Assembly: GCA_963826795.1 (NCBI GenBank)
Contig: CAWGYT010000002.1
Coordinates: 124,001-188,000, forward strand
Length of the DNA stretch: 64,000 nt
Direction of reading: 5' to 3'
DNA from: CAWGYT01 sp963826795
GTDB lineage: Bacteria > Planctomycetota > Planctomycetia > Pirellulales > Pirellulaceae
Part shown: positions 17,876 to 25,378 of the stretch, in pieces
Layout of the letters: each line of letters starts with the position of its first letter
Numbering within the stretch: position 1 is the stretch's first letter
Translations under genes and position numbers: made by a program
The notes under the pieces: generated by a model
Databases searched by the model: none
What the model saw: only the letters and a program-made list of their open reading frames with translations
What the model was told of the DNA's origin: nothing

Positions 17876-18979
17876 ATGTGGCGCGATGCTTTCACGCTGT
17901 TGATTGTCTCGAGCATGACGATGCCGATTTGGGCCCAGTCCGCATCGAGCACGGCCGAATATGAGCGGGTCGTAGGAAAAGCCATCAACTTCTTGCAGGC
18001 GCGTCAAACCGACGAGGGGGCCTTCAGTCCCGAATCGGGGCCCGCGGTCACGGCCTTGGTTGCCACCGCGTTGATGCGGCACGGCCGGTCTCCGGACGAT
18101 CCCTTGGTCTCCCGCAGCCTGAGTTTTCTGAAACAGGCGGTCCAACCGGACGGCGGGATCCACGCGCCGGAGTCCCGATATCGAAATTACGAAACGTGCC
18201 TGGCCGTGATGGCCTTTTCCGAAGCCAACCGAGACGGCCGCTACAGCGAGATCCTGCGTGGTGCCGACCAATTTCTGAAGTCAATTCAGTGGACTCAAGG
18301 TCAGGGAATCGAGTCGTCCGATCCGGCCTACGGCGGAGCGGGCTACGGGAGCCACAATCGACCCGATCTCTCGAATACCAGCTTCTTGCTCGAGGCCCTC
18401 CGGGCGCTGGGCAACGAGGCGGACAGCGAGTCGGTGCAGCAGGCACTGATCTTCGTCTCACGTTGCCAGAATCTGCCGACGAAGCACAACCAGACCGAGT
18501 TTGCCACGAAAGTGAAAGACGGAGGGTTCTATTATTCGTCCGCTGCGGGCGGGTCGAGCCAGGCCGGCACCACGGCCAATGGGGGACTACGGAGCTACGC
18601 CTCGATGACCTACGCCGGCCTCAAGAGCATGATCTTCGCCGGCGTCGATGCTCAGGACGAGCGGGTTCAGGCGGCGCTGAAATGGATCGGACGACATTAC
18701 GACCTGACCAGCAATCCCGGAATGGGCGACGCGGGGCTGTACTACTACTACCAAACGTTCGCCAAAGCGCTCAGCGCGCTCGGTCAGGATACGTTCGTGG
18801 ACGATCAGGGGCAGTCCCACGACTGGCGCGCCGAGCTCAACGCGGAACTCGCACGGCGACAGCAAGACGATGGCAGCTGGCTCAACGAGAATTCGCGATG
18901 GCTGGAGGGCAACCCGGACCTGGTCACCGGCTACGCTCTGCTTGCACTCTCCTTCAGTCGGCCGACCCCCGGGAACTGA
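17876..18979 (+). CDS. Secreted prenyltransferase/squalene-cyclase-like alpha/alpha-barrel protein
   Basis: The 367-residue protein has a signal peptide (cleavage near MPIWAQS). Repeated alpha-helical hairpins of the terpenoid cyclase/prenyltransferase fold carry the QW-like or repeat signatures FLKQAVQPDGGIH, NTSFLLEALRALG, GGLRSYASMTYAGLKSM and RRQQDDGSWLNEN. Planctomycetes carry many such secreted proteins whose substrate is unknown, and no catalytic DXDD-type motif is evident. RBS-like AAAGGTGGA precedes the ATG. It may be cotranscribed with groES, 87 bases upstream. The stop lies in GGGAACTGACCCC, which resembles a module of the repeat family, but I regard that as unproven. Confidence 0.75.
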   Translation: MWRDAFTLLIVSSMTMPIWAQSASSTAEYERVVGKAINFLQARQTDEGAFSPESGPAVTALVATALMRHGRSPDDPLVSRSLSFLKQAVQPDGGIHAPESRYRNYETCLAVMAFSEANRDGRYSEILRGADQFLKSIQWTQGQGIESSDPAYGGAGYGSHNRPDLSNTSFLLEALRALGNEADSESVQQALIFVSRCQNLPTKHNQTEFATKVKDGGFYYSSAAGGSSQAGTTANGGLRSYASMTYAGLKSMIFAGVDAQDERVQAALKWIGRHYDLTSNPGMGDAGLYYYYQTFAKALSALGQDTFVDDQGQSHDWRAELNAELARRQQDDGSWLNENSRWLEGNPDLVTGYALLALSFSRPTPGN

Positions 18980-19212
18980 CCCCGGAACACCTCGCTCCAA
19001 AGGCGAGCGGGACGTACTTCACGAGGGCTTTCTCGTTGCGGAGGGGCAGGACCCCGATATAATTATTTTCAAGTGAATTTCAGCCAGCGAATTTCCGACT
19101 CCTAGACTCGCCCCGCCAACGAATTCGCCGCGTCTTCCGGATGGATGCGCGCCGCGCGCTTGCCACGTACCGTTTCCGCTCGAACTTGATCGTTCCCCGC
19201 ACAGGCTTTCCG

Positions 19213-20094
19213 ATGCCCAAGTACGTTGTTCGCCACGGAGCCATGCGGACGCTCGGCGTTTTCTCGGTTCGCGGCAACGAAAAACTCGAACGGGGCGTCA
19301 ATGTGATCGCGCGCACCGAACGTGGTCTCGAGGTGGGTGAGGTCCTGGCCGTGGCCAACGAAGAGTCCGCCGAGCGGCTCAGCCAAGCGGGACAGGGGCA
19401 GGTGCTTCGTCGGACAACGCCCGAGGATCTGAATGAATGGACTCACATCCAGCAACAGACGCGGAATGAGTTCGAAACGTGTCAGCGGTACGTCGCCGAC
19501 TTGGGTCTGGCCATGGAGCTGGTGGATCTCGAACGTCTATTCGGGGGCGAGCGGATGATCATTTATTACTTATCCGAAGAACGAGTCGATTTTCGGGAGC
19601 TCGTACGGCAGCTGGCGTCGGAGTTTCAGACGCGGATCGAAATGAGGCAGATCGGGGTTCGGGACGAGGCAAAGCTATTGGCCGACTACGGCGACTGCGG
19701 CAAGCCGGTCTGCTGCAATACGCATCTCTCGGCCATGCCGCCGGTCTCGATGAAAATGGCGAAGCTGCAAAAGGCCACCTTGGATCCGACGAAAATCTCC
19801 GGCCGTTGCGGCCGGCTGAAGTGCTGCCTGCGGTACGAGTACGACACGTATTTGGACCTGCAACGCGAACTTCCGCCCGTGGGCTCCGATGTGGTCACTC
19901 GCGAGGGGCGGGCTCGCGTCCTGAATCAGTCCATCCTGGCGCAGCAGTTGTTGGTCGAGACGGAGGATCATCGGCGCGTTCTCGTGCCCGCCACCGATGT
20001 CCTGACCGTCCTGAGACGGGGCCCGCAAAAGAACTCCGCGAAGAAGTTGGAGGGACGAAAGACTCGACGAAAATCGGACGGCAACCCACCGTGA
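19213..20094 (+). CDS. PSP1-domain protein (RicT/YaaT family)
   Basis: The 293-residue protein starts at ATG 19213 (MPKYVVRHGAMRTLG), where family similarity begins; the frame is open 24 codons further up. The PSP1 domain includes VIARTERGLEVGEVL and YLSEERVDFRELVRQLA. Clustered cysteines DCGKPVCCNTHL and GRCGRLKCCLRYEY match the [4Fe-4S]-binding signature of RicT. In Firmicutes RicT forms a complex with RicA and RicF that affects RNase Y and phosphorelay. Here neither partner is adjacent. The basic C-terminal tail (KKLEGRKTRRKS) is lineage-specific. Confidence 0.88.
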   Translation: MPKYVVRHGAMRTLGVFSVRGNEKLERGVNVIARTERGLEVGEVLAVANEESAERLSQAGQGQVLRRTTPEDLNEWTHIQQQTRNEFETCQRYVADLGLAMELVDLERLFGGERMIIYYLSEERVDFRELVRQLASEFQTRIEMRQIGVRDEAKLLADYGDCGKPVCCNTHLSAMPPVSMKMAKLQKATLDPTKISGRCGRLKCCLRYEYDTYLDLQRELPPVGSDVVTREGRARVLNQSILAQQLLVETEDHRRVLVPATDVLTVLRRGPQKNSAKKLEGRKTRRKSDGNPP

Positions 20095-20282
20095 TCTGAC
20101 CCGGGCCGACTGCCCCGAGCGGATCGCGAGCGACGTCGTGGGCATTCGTTGCGACACAGCTCGACGACCCCTTACCTTCACCCTCCCTCGGGGAGTGTCA
20201 CGAGGAATGAGCGGGGCGGGGAGCAACGAGCCGGGCGGGTGAAGCCGGGAAAGACACTCGCACCCCAACAGAATCAACGATC

Positions 20283-20714
20283 ATGACTCATCCTCTCAGA
20301 ATCGTCTTGGAACGGGACTCGCGCTATCCGGTCGAGGCATACGAATTTGTGCGAGACGCCCTCACGTATGCTCATGAGGTCATGGGGCTGGGCGCAAACG
20401 GCGACAAGTCCGAAGGTCCGGAGGCAGAACGTCATCTGACCGGGCAGGAATTATGCGAGGCCGGACGTCGATTGGCACTCGAACAATTTGGCCTGATGGC
20501 CAAGGTGGTGCTGAACAGCTGGGGCATCCACTCAACCGGCGATATTGGCGAGATTGTCTACAATCTAATCGGCGTCGACCTCATGCGCAAGTCCGAATTG
20601 GACCGACGGGAAGACTTTGACGACGTCTTCGATTTTCAGAAGGCATTCCGGGACGAATTTGATTTCGCGGCGAGTCTCCGAGAGCGTCCTGATTCCGGAT
20701 CCGCTCCAAGTTGA
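20283..20714 (+). CDS. Minf_1886-family protein, unknown function
   Basis: The 143-residue cytoplasmic protein has the blocks YPVEAYEFVRDALTYAHEVM, HLTGQELCEAGRRLALEQFG and LNSWGIHSTGDIGEIVYNLI, which are typical of the Minf_1886 family. That family is found in Planctomycetes and Verrucomicrobia and has no known role. The C-terminus is acidic (DDVFDFQKAFRDEFDF). It stands 188 bases after the PSP1 gene on the same strand; pairing of these two genes is common in this phylum and suggests a shared transcript. Confidence 0.85.
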   Translation: MTHPLRIVLERDSRYPVEAYEFVRDALTYAHEVMGLGANGDKSEGPEAERHLTGQELCEAGRRLALEQFGLMAKVVLNSWGIHSTGDIGEIVYNLIGVDLMRKSELDRREDFDDVFDFQKAFRDEFDFAASLRERPDSGSAPS

Positions 20715-20800
20715 CGCGTCAGTCCAGCACTCGAAATCTTGCGAGTCCGCGACGGAGCCGCGTCGCTCCACGTTTCTAGCCCAGGACGAGCACATTGCCG

Positions 20801-21082
20801 ATGAGTGGTCGCCGCCCGAAATCGTCTCGACCCAAAACACGATCGAACGGATCCAGCGATCCGACGGGTGCTTCGCCGGCCCCGGCACACCGCTCGTCGC
20901 GCGCAGCCAATGAGCGGAGTCGCGTTGACGCGGATCCGGCAAGGGGCGGAAGCAGGACCGACGGCAGCACGGGGAATTGGACCACGTGGCGTCCCACGGC
21001 CCATCCCCGCTTGCTCGCCTTGGCAATCACCGTCGTTGGCGCTTGGATCCTACTCTTGCTGTGGATGGCGATCGCCAGCTAA
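20801..21082 (+). CDS. Small C-terminally anchored membrane protein (predicted)
   Basis: The 93-residue protein starts at ATG 20801 with GGACGAG about 12 bases upstream. The first 65 residues are basic, Ser/Thr/Arg-rich and probably disordered. The end is a clear hydrophobic helix (LLALAITVVGAWILLLLWMA) close to the C-terminus. No family is recognised. Its TAA stop is the first three bases of a TAATGCTTTGTCACAGCT repeat, so the natural C-terminus may have been altered by insertion. A real gene is likely from the helix and composition, but the evidence is limited. Confidence 0.5.
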   Translation: MSGRRPKSSRPKTRSNGSSDPTGASPAPAHRSSRAANERSRVDADPARGGSRTDGSTGNWTTWRPTAHPRLLALAITVVGAWILLLLWMAIAS

Positions 21083-21136
21083 TGCTTTGTCACAGCTAGG
21101 ATTTGGGGTTGGGACCTGACCCCTTTTCCCAACGCG
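21080..21136 (+). repeat. Stop-anchored modular repeat, copy 2
   Basis: TAATGCTTTGTCACAGCT (21080-21097) starts on the stop of the 93-residue ORF. It is followed by a GGATTTGGGGTTGGG stretch like the left arm after rpoC, and then by GGGACCTGACCCC...TTTTCCCAACGCG (21111-21136), which matches 135-161. It lies between the convergent 93-residue ORF and trxA. Confidence 0.65.
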
Positions 21137-21142
21137 CCTCAC

Positions 21143-21469
21143 TCAGGCCTTGGCCGCGTCCAGGGCTTCCTGCAGTCGGCCCTTGGGCTGGGCTCCGACG
21201 AACCGGTCGGAAACCTCGCCGTTCTTGAATACCATCAACGTCGGAATGCTCATCACCCCGTATTGCTGGGCCGTTTCCGGATTATCGTCGATGTTCACCT
21301 TAATGACCTTGGCCGATCCAGCGTTTTCGGACGCCAGTTCTTCGATCATGGGAGTGATCTGTCGGCAGGGACCGCACCAGGGCGCCCAGAAATCCACCAA
21401 GACCGGCTGCGCGGATTCCAACACTTCGCGTTTGAAACTGTCGCTCGTTAGTTCCGGTACATTTCCCAT
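21143..21469 (-). CDS. trxA: Thioredoxin
   Basis: The 108-residue protein has the active site FWAPWCGPCRQITP and the cis-proline block GVMSIPTLMVFKNGE, both diagnostic of classical thioredoxin 1. It is a disulfide reductant in the cytoplasm. It starts at ATG 21469 (MGNVPELTSDSF). It is divergent from the oxidoreductase gene at 21665 and convergent with the small ORF at 20801, with a repeat element filling the convergent gap. Confidence 0.96.
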   Translation of the reverse strand: MGNVPELTSDSFKREVLESAQPVLVDFWAPWCGPCRQITPMIEELASENAGSAKVIKVNIDDNPETAQQYGVMSIPTLMVFKNGEVSDRFVGAQPKGRLQEALDAAKA

Positions 21470-21664
21470 GGCTAAATCACTCCGCTATAAAGGAAGGCTC
21501 GTCGCCGCAAGTCACCCTTCGTGACGTTGCGGCGGACAGTTCAGTGCTGGCCGGAAATTATAGAGGGGCACCCCCTGCGGTCAACTGACGTGCGTTTCCC
21601 ACGGCCCCTGTCCTGGACGTGCGTCGTTCCGCCCGGAACGCCCTTCGACACGAGGATCGCAACG

Positions 21665-22681
21665 ATGTCTCAGCCCCCTGCGGGACTCTGTTATTATGTC
21701 GAGCGAGGCTCGGACGGTCAGGTTCACGGGTCGGTCCGAGAGATCACACTCGATGAGTTGCCGGACGATGAGGTCCTGATCGAGGTCGCCTGGTCGTCTC
21801 TGAATTACAAGGACGCCTTGGCTGCCCAGGGACATCCCGGCGTCGCTCGCCGCCTTCCACACGTCCCGGGCATCGACGCCGCCGGTCGAATTGCCGATTC
21901 TCGGCATCCGGATTGGGGGGTCGGTCAGGCGGTGCTGGTCACGGGCTATGACTTAGGTGCGGGTCGCTGGGGGGGTTGGTGTCGCTGGATCCGAGTCCCC
22001 GCGGCTTGGATTGTCCCGCTGCCGCCAGAAATGAGTGCGCGGGAGGCGATGATCTATGGAACGGCCGGTTTCACGGCGGCGCAGTGTGCCCTCCAGCTGG
22101 AACGTCAAGGGATCGGTCCGGACTCCGGGCCGATCGTTGTCACCGGGGCGTCCGGGGGCGTTGGCTGCCTCGCCATTCAATTGCTGCATCACTTGGGCTA
22201 CGAGGCCGTCGCGAGCACGGGCAAATCGGCGGCCACCGCTTGGCTGCGCGAACTGGGTGCCAGCTCGGTCGTGGATCGCAGCGACGTGTTGACACCGCCC
22301 GCCAAGCCGCTTGCCTCGGAGCGATGGGCGGGCGCGGTGGATACGGTCGGTGGCGAGACGCTCGCCTCGATTGTCCGCGCCACGAAACTGCACGGCTGCG
22401 TAACCGCCTGCGGCCTCGCGGGCGGATCCGACTTGCCGCTGACCGTCCATCCCTTCATCCTGCGCGGCGTGACGTTGTCCGGCGTGACCTCGCAGAATTG
22501 CCCCATGGCGGTGCGGCGTGAGATCTGGAGGCGGCTCGCCGGACCCTGGCGACTAAGTCAGCGAGAGCGGGTCGTGAGGCAAGTGAAACTCTCGGAACTC
22601 ACTCCCGCCATCGGGCAGATGCTCGCGGGACAGGGCCAAGGGCGAATCCTAATCGAGATTGGGGGCGAGGCCCTCGCGTGA
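21665..22681 (+). CDS. YhdH/YhfP-type quinone oxidoreductase (acryloyl-CoA reductase-like)
   Basis: The 338-residue member of the zinc-free MDR superfamily has SSLNYKDALAAQGHPGV, PHVPGIDAAGRI, the catalytic-domain GYDLGAGRWGGWCRWIRVP and the NADPH-binding glycine motif VVTGASGGVGCLAIQLLHHL, with TGK two turns later. E. coli YhdH (AcuI) reduces acryloyl-CoA with NADPH; substrate identity here is inferred from family only. ATG 21665 begins right where similarity starts. Upstream codons back to 21521 overlap the divergent trxA promoter region and are unlikely to be translated. Confidence 0.88.
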   Translation: MSQPPAGLCYYVERGSDGQVHGSVREITLDELPDDEVLIEVAWSSLNYKDALAAQGHPGVARRLPHVPGIDAAGRIADSRHPDWGVGQAVLVTGYDLGAGRWGGWCRWIRVPAAWIVPLPPEMSAREAMIYGTAGFTAAQCALQLERQGIGPDSGPIVVTGASGGVGCLAIQLLHHLGYEAVASTGKSAATAWLRELGASSVVDRSDVLTPPAKPLASERWAGAVDTVGGETLASIVRATKLHGCVTACGLAGGSDLPLTVHPFILRGVTLSGVTSQNCPMAVRREIWRRLAGPWRLSQRERVVRQVKLSELTPAIGQMLAGQGQGRILIEIGGEALA

Positions 22682-22786
22682 CCCGCCCGCGCTGGAGGTG
22701 TCGCCGGGCTGCCGGGTCGACACGAGGACGGCTCGGCTGAATAATGGCCTAACTGCCATTCCGATTTCTCCGGGCATCCAACCTCC

Positions 22787-23281
22787 ATGCGATTGATCCT
22801 GCTGTTTGTCCTGGTTCCGTTTCTCGAGTTGATCATTCTGCTGAAGATCGCCGCCTGGACTTCCGGTTGGTGGACCGTCGCCCTGGTTGTCTTCACGGGG
22901 ATCGTCGGCGCCGCACTCGCGCGGCGCCAGGGTTGGGGAGTGATCCGCCAGTTGCAGGCCGAGGTTGAGGCCGGCCAGCTGCCCACGACCACGCTGATTG
23001 ACGCCTTGATGATCTTCGTGGCCGGGGCGCTGTTGATCACGCCGGGAGTCTTGACCGATCTCTTCGGCTTTTCGCTGCTGATTCCCGCGTGCCGGCGGGT
23101 CTATCGCGCCGCGCTTTTGAAGCTTTTCAAGTCGTGGCACGAACAGGTCGTGGTCACCACGCGGTCTACCGCGGGAGGATCGTTTGCCGACGCGGAACCT
23201 TCCGCAGGCCGGGATGTGATCATTGACTCGTACGTGATCGCTCGACCCCGTGACGAAGCCGCTGAGGGATCGTCGTCCTGA
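22787..23281 (+). CDS. fxsA: FxsA-family membrane protein
   Basis: The 164-residue protein has four hydrophobic segments in the first 110 residues. They show the FxsA pattern VPFLELIILLKIAAWTSGWW, FTGIVGAALARRQGWGVIRQ and LLITPGVLTDLFGFSLLIP. A hydrophilic tail follows. In E. coli FxsA modulates phage exclusion when over-expressed; its normal role is unknown. It starts at ATG 22787, 105 bases after the YhdH-like gene. Confidence 0.85.
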   Translation: MRLILLFVLVPFLELIILLKIAAWTSGWWTVALVVFTGIVGAALARRQGWGVIRQLQAEVEAGQLPTTTLIDALMIFVAGALLITPGVLTDLFGFSLLIPACRRVYRAALLKLFKSWHEQVVVTTRSTAGGSFADAEPSAGRDVIIDSYVIARPRDEAAEGSSS

Positions 23282-23550
23282 AGAAACCGTTCGTTTCACG
23301 GCTCGCAGCCGCGTTGGGTCCGATCCAACGAGAGATCGACAGGAGGCCGGACACGAGATCTCAGGTTGGCACACTCGTTGCTCAGCACGAGGCACGTTGC
23401 CTGCCAGGCAGCGCGCTGCGGGACAGTTGAGGAAGCTATCAAAGGACTTTTCGTCATTTCCAAATGTCCCCGAGGGGAGCAGTCGCGCGCCCGTATCCTT
23501 GCCAAGTGTGCCAGATCGGCACCTACTGCACAGTGAATGGAGAAATCACG

Positions 23551-25134
23551 ATGTCGACCGTCGATTTGAGTGCACATGGAATCCATGTCCAATCAATCCT
23601 TCGCAACCTCAGTCCGTCCTCCCTGTACGAGGAAGCCATTCGCAAGGAGTCAGGAACCACGATTTCGGACCGGGGTGCCTTGATTGCGTATTCCGGCGAA
23701 AAGACAGGCCGCTCGCCCAAGGACAAACGGGTGGTCCAGCAGGCGAGCACCGAAGCGGACGTGTGGTGGGGACCGGTCAACTCCCCGCTGGATGAATTGA
23801 CCTTCAATATCAATCGAGAGCGAGCCCTGGACTATCTCAACACGCGCGAGACGCTGTACTGTCTGGATGCGTTTGCCGGCTGGGATCCTCGTCATCGCAT
23901 CAAGGTGCGTGTGATTTGCGCACGGCCCTACCATGCGCTGTTCATGCACAACATGTTGATTCGACCTTCGGAAAGCGAACTGCTGACGTTCGGCGAGCCG
24001 GACTTGGTGATCTACAACGCGGGCGGATTCCCGGCAAACCGCTACACAACAGGCATGACGTCCAAGACCAGCGTCGACCTGAATCTCGAATCGGGCGAGG
24101 TTGTGATTCTGGGGACCGAATACGCGGGCGAAATGAAGAAGGCGGTCTTCACGTACATGAATTGGAAGATGCCCAAGGAGGGAGTCCTCTCGATGCACTG
24201 TTCGGCCACCGCCGACAAGTCGACTGGAAGTTCCTCGGTCCTGTTTGGATTGTCCGGCACGGGCAAGACGACGCTCTCGGCCGACCCCAACCGGGGCCTG
24301 GTCGGCGACGACGAACACTGCTGGACTGCGGAAGGGATCTTCAATATCGAAGGGGGGTGCTATGCGAAGGCGGTCTACCTGACGCGCGAGGCGGAGCCTC
24401 AGATCTTCGACGCTTTGCGCTTCGGGGCGGTCTTGGAAAACGTCGTTTATGACCAAGCGGACCATCATGTCGACTTTGACAATACGAGCATCACGGAGAA
24501 CACGCGGGGGGCATACCCCATCGAGTTTATTGAAAACGCGAGAGTTCCGTGCATCGCCGCGCATCCACGGGACGCAATCTTCCTGACTTGCGACGCGTTC
24601 GGCGTCCTGCCCCCCGTCAGCCATTTGACTCGGGAGCAAGCCGAGTACCACTTCATCAGTGGTTACACGGCCAAGGTCGCCGGGACGGAAATGGGGGTAA
24701 GTGAACCGCAGGCCACGTTCTCGCCCTGTTTCGGAGGTCCCTTCCTGGTCTGGCATCCGGCCAAGTACGCCGAATTGCTCTCGCAAAAAATCAGCCAGCA
24801 TCAGACGAACGTGTGGTTGATCAACACGGGTTGGACGGGCGGGGCTTACGGCACCGGAAAACGGATCAAGCTGACGTTCACCCGGGCGATCCTCAACGCG
24901 ATTTACGCCGGGCATCTCGCTTCCGCCAAGACCCATCGTGACGATATTTTTCAGCTGGACGCGGTGGTCGAGTGTCCGGGCGTGCCCAGCGAGTTACTTT
25001 GGCCGCGCGACGCCTGGACGGTTGCCTCCGCCTACGAGACTCAAGCAAAACAACTCGCGTCGCTGTTCGCTCAGAATTTCCAGAAATACTCCGAGATGGT
25101 ACGCCCGGAAGTGCTCAAAGCAGGTCCCCGCTAG
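23551..25134 (+). CDS. pckA: Phosphoenolpyruvate carboxykinase (ATP)
   Basis: The 527-residue enzyme of gluconeogenesis converts oxaloacetate plus ATP to PEP and CO2. ATP-type hallmarks are RSPKDKRVV near the N-terminus, the kinase loop GLSGTGKTTLS, the metal and ATP motif GDDEHCW, and NTGWTGGAYGTGKRI. GGAG lies eight bases upstream of ATG 23551. The C-terminus ends EVLKAGPR and the TAG stop forms the beginning of a repeat element (25132). In the 269 bases upstream (23282-23550) I see no gene. Confidence 0.97.
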   Translation: MSTVDLSAHGIHVQSILRNLSPSSLYEEAIRKESGTTISDRGALIAYSGEKTGRSPKDKRVVQQASTEADVWWGPVNSPLDELTFNINRERALDYLNTRETLYCLDAFAGWDPRHRIKVRVICARPYHALFMHNMLIRPSESELLTFGEPDLVIYNAGGFPANRYTTGMTSKTSVDLNLESGEVVILGTEYAGEMKKAVFTYMNWKMPKEGVLSMHCSATADKSTGSSSVLFGLSGTGKTTLSADPNRGLVGDDEHCWTAEGIFNIEGGCYAKAVYLTREAEPQIFDALRFGAVLENVVYDQADHHVDFDNTSITENTRGAYPIEFIENARVPCIAAHPRDAIFLTCDAFGVLPPVSHLTREQAEYHFISGYTAKVAGTEMGVSEPQATFSPCFGGPFLVWHPAKYAELLSQKISQHQTNVWLINTGWTGGAYGTGKRIKLTFTRAILNAIYAGHLASAKTHRDDIFQLDAVVECPGVPSELLWPRDAWTVASAYETQAKQLASLFAQNFQKYSEMVRPEVLKAGPR

Positions 25135-25252
25135 TGCTTCGTGACAGCGGAAAGGTGCGGTCGGTGCGACGGGAGGGCGAGGCTCCCGCCGAGCCGTAAA
25201 CGCATTGGACGTCACTTCTTCAAGCGGCTCAGCAGGAGCTTCGGCGCCTCCC
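25132..25252 (+). repeat. Stop-anchored modular repeat, copy 3, with inverted tail
   Basis: Starting on the pckA stop, TAGTGCTTCGTGACAGC is followed by TCGGTGC, GGGAGGGCGAGGCTCCCG, CCGAGCCG and AAACGCATTGG (to 25208). This is the same order of blocks as the minus-strand copy at 154-226. A degenerate inverted copy of the GAGGCTCC-GCCGAGCC block follows at 25224-25252, so 25171-25252 can fold into an imperfect hairpin that might end pckA transcription. Confidence 0.65.
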
Positions 25253-25378
25253 GAAGCAACCGGAATTTGAAGCTGAAACGCTGCACGAGGCACGCCACGT
25301 CGAATGGGGCGTCGAGTTGAATCAAGCCGTGGGGTGGCGGCGCCCGAGTGACCCGCGGCCCGCCAGGCTCGCGCCGGC

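Noticed and set aside
18966..18984. GGGAACTGACCCC at the stop of the alpha/alpha-barrel gene as another stop-anchored repeat
   Set aside because: Only about a dozen bases match module C and the surrounding modules are absent, so chance is likely.
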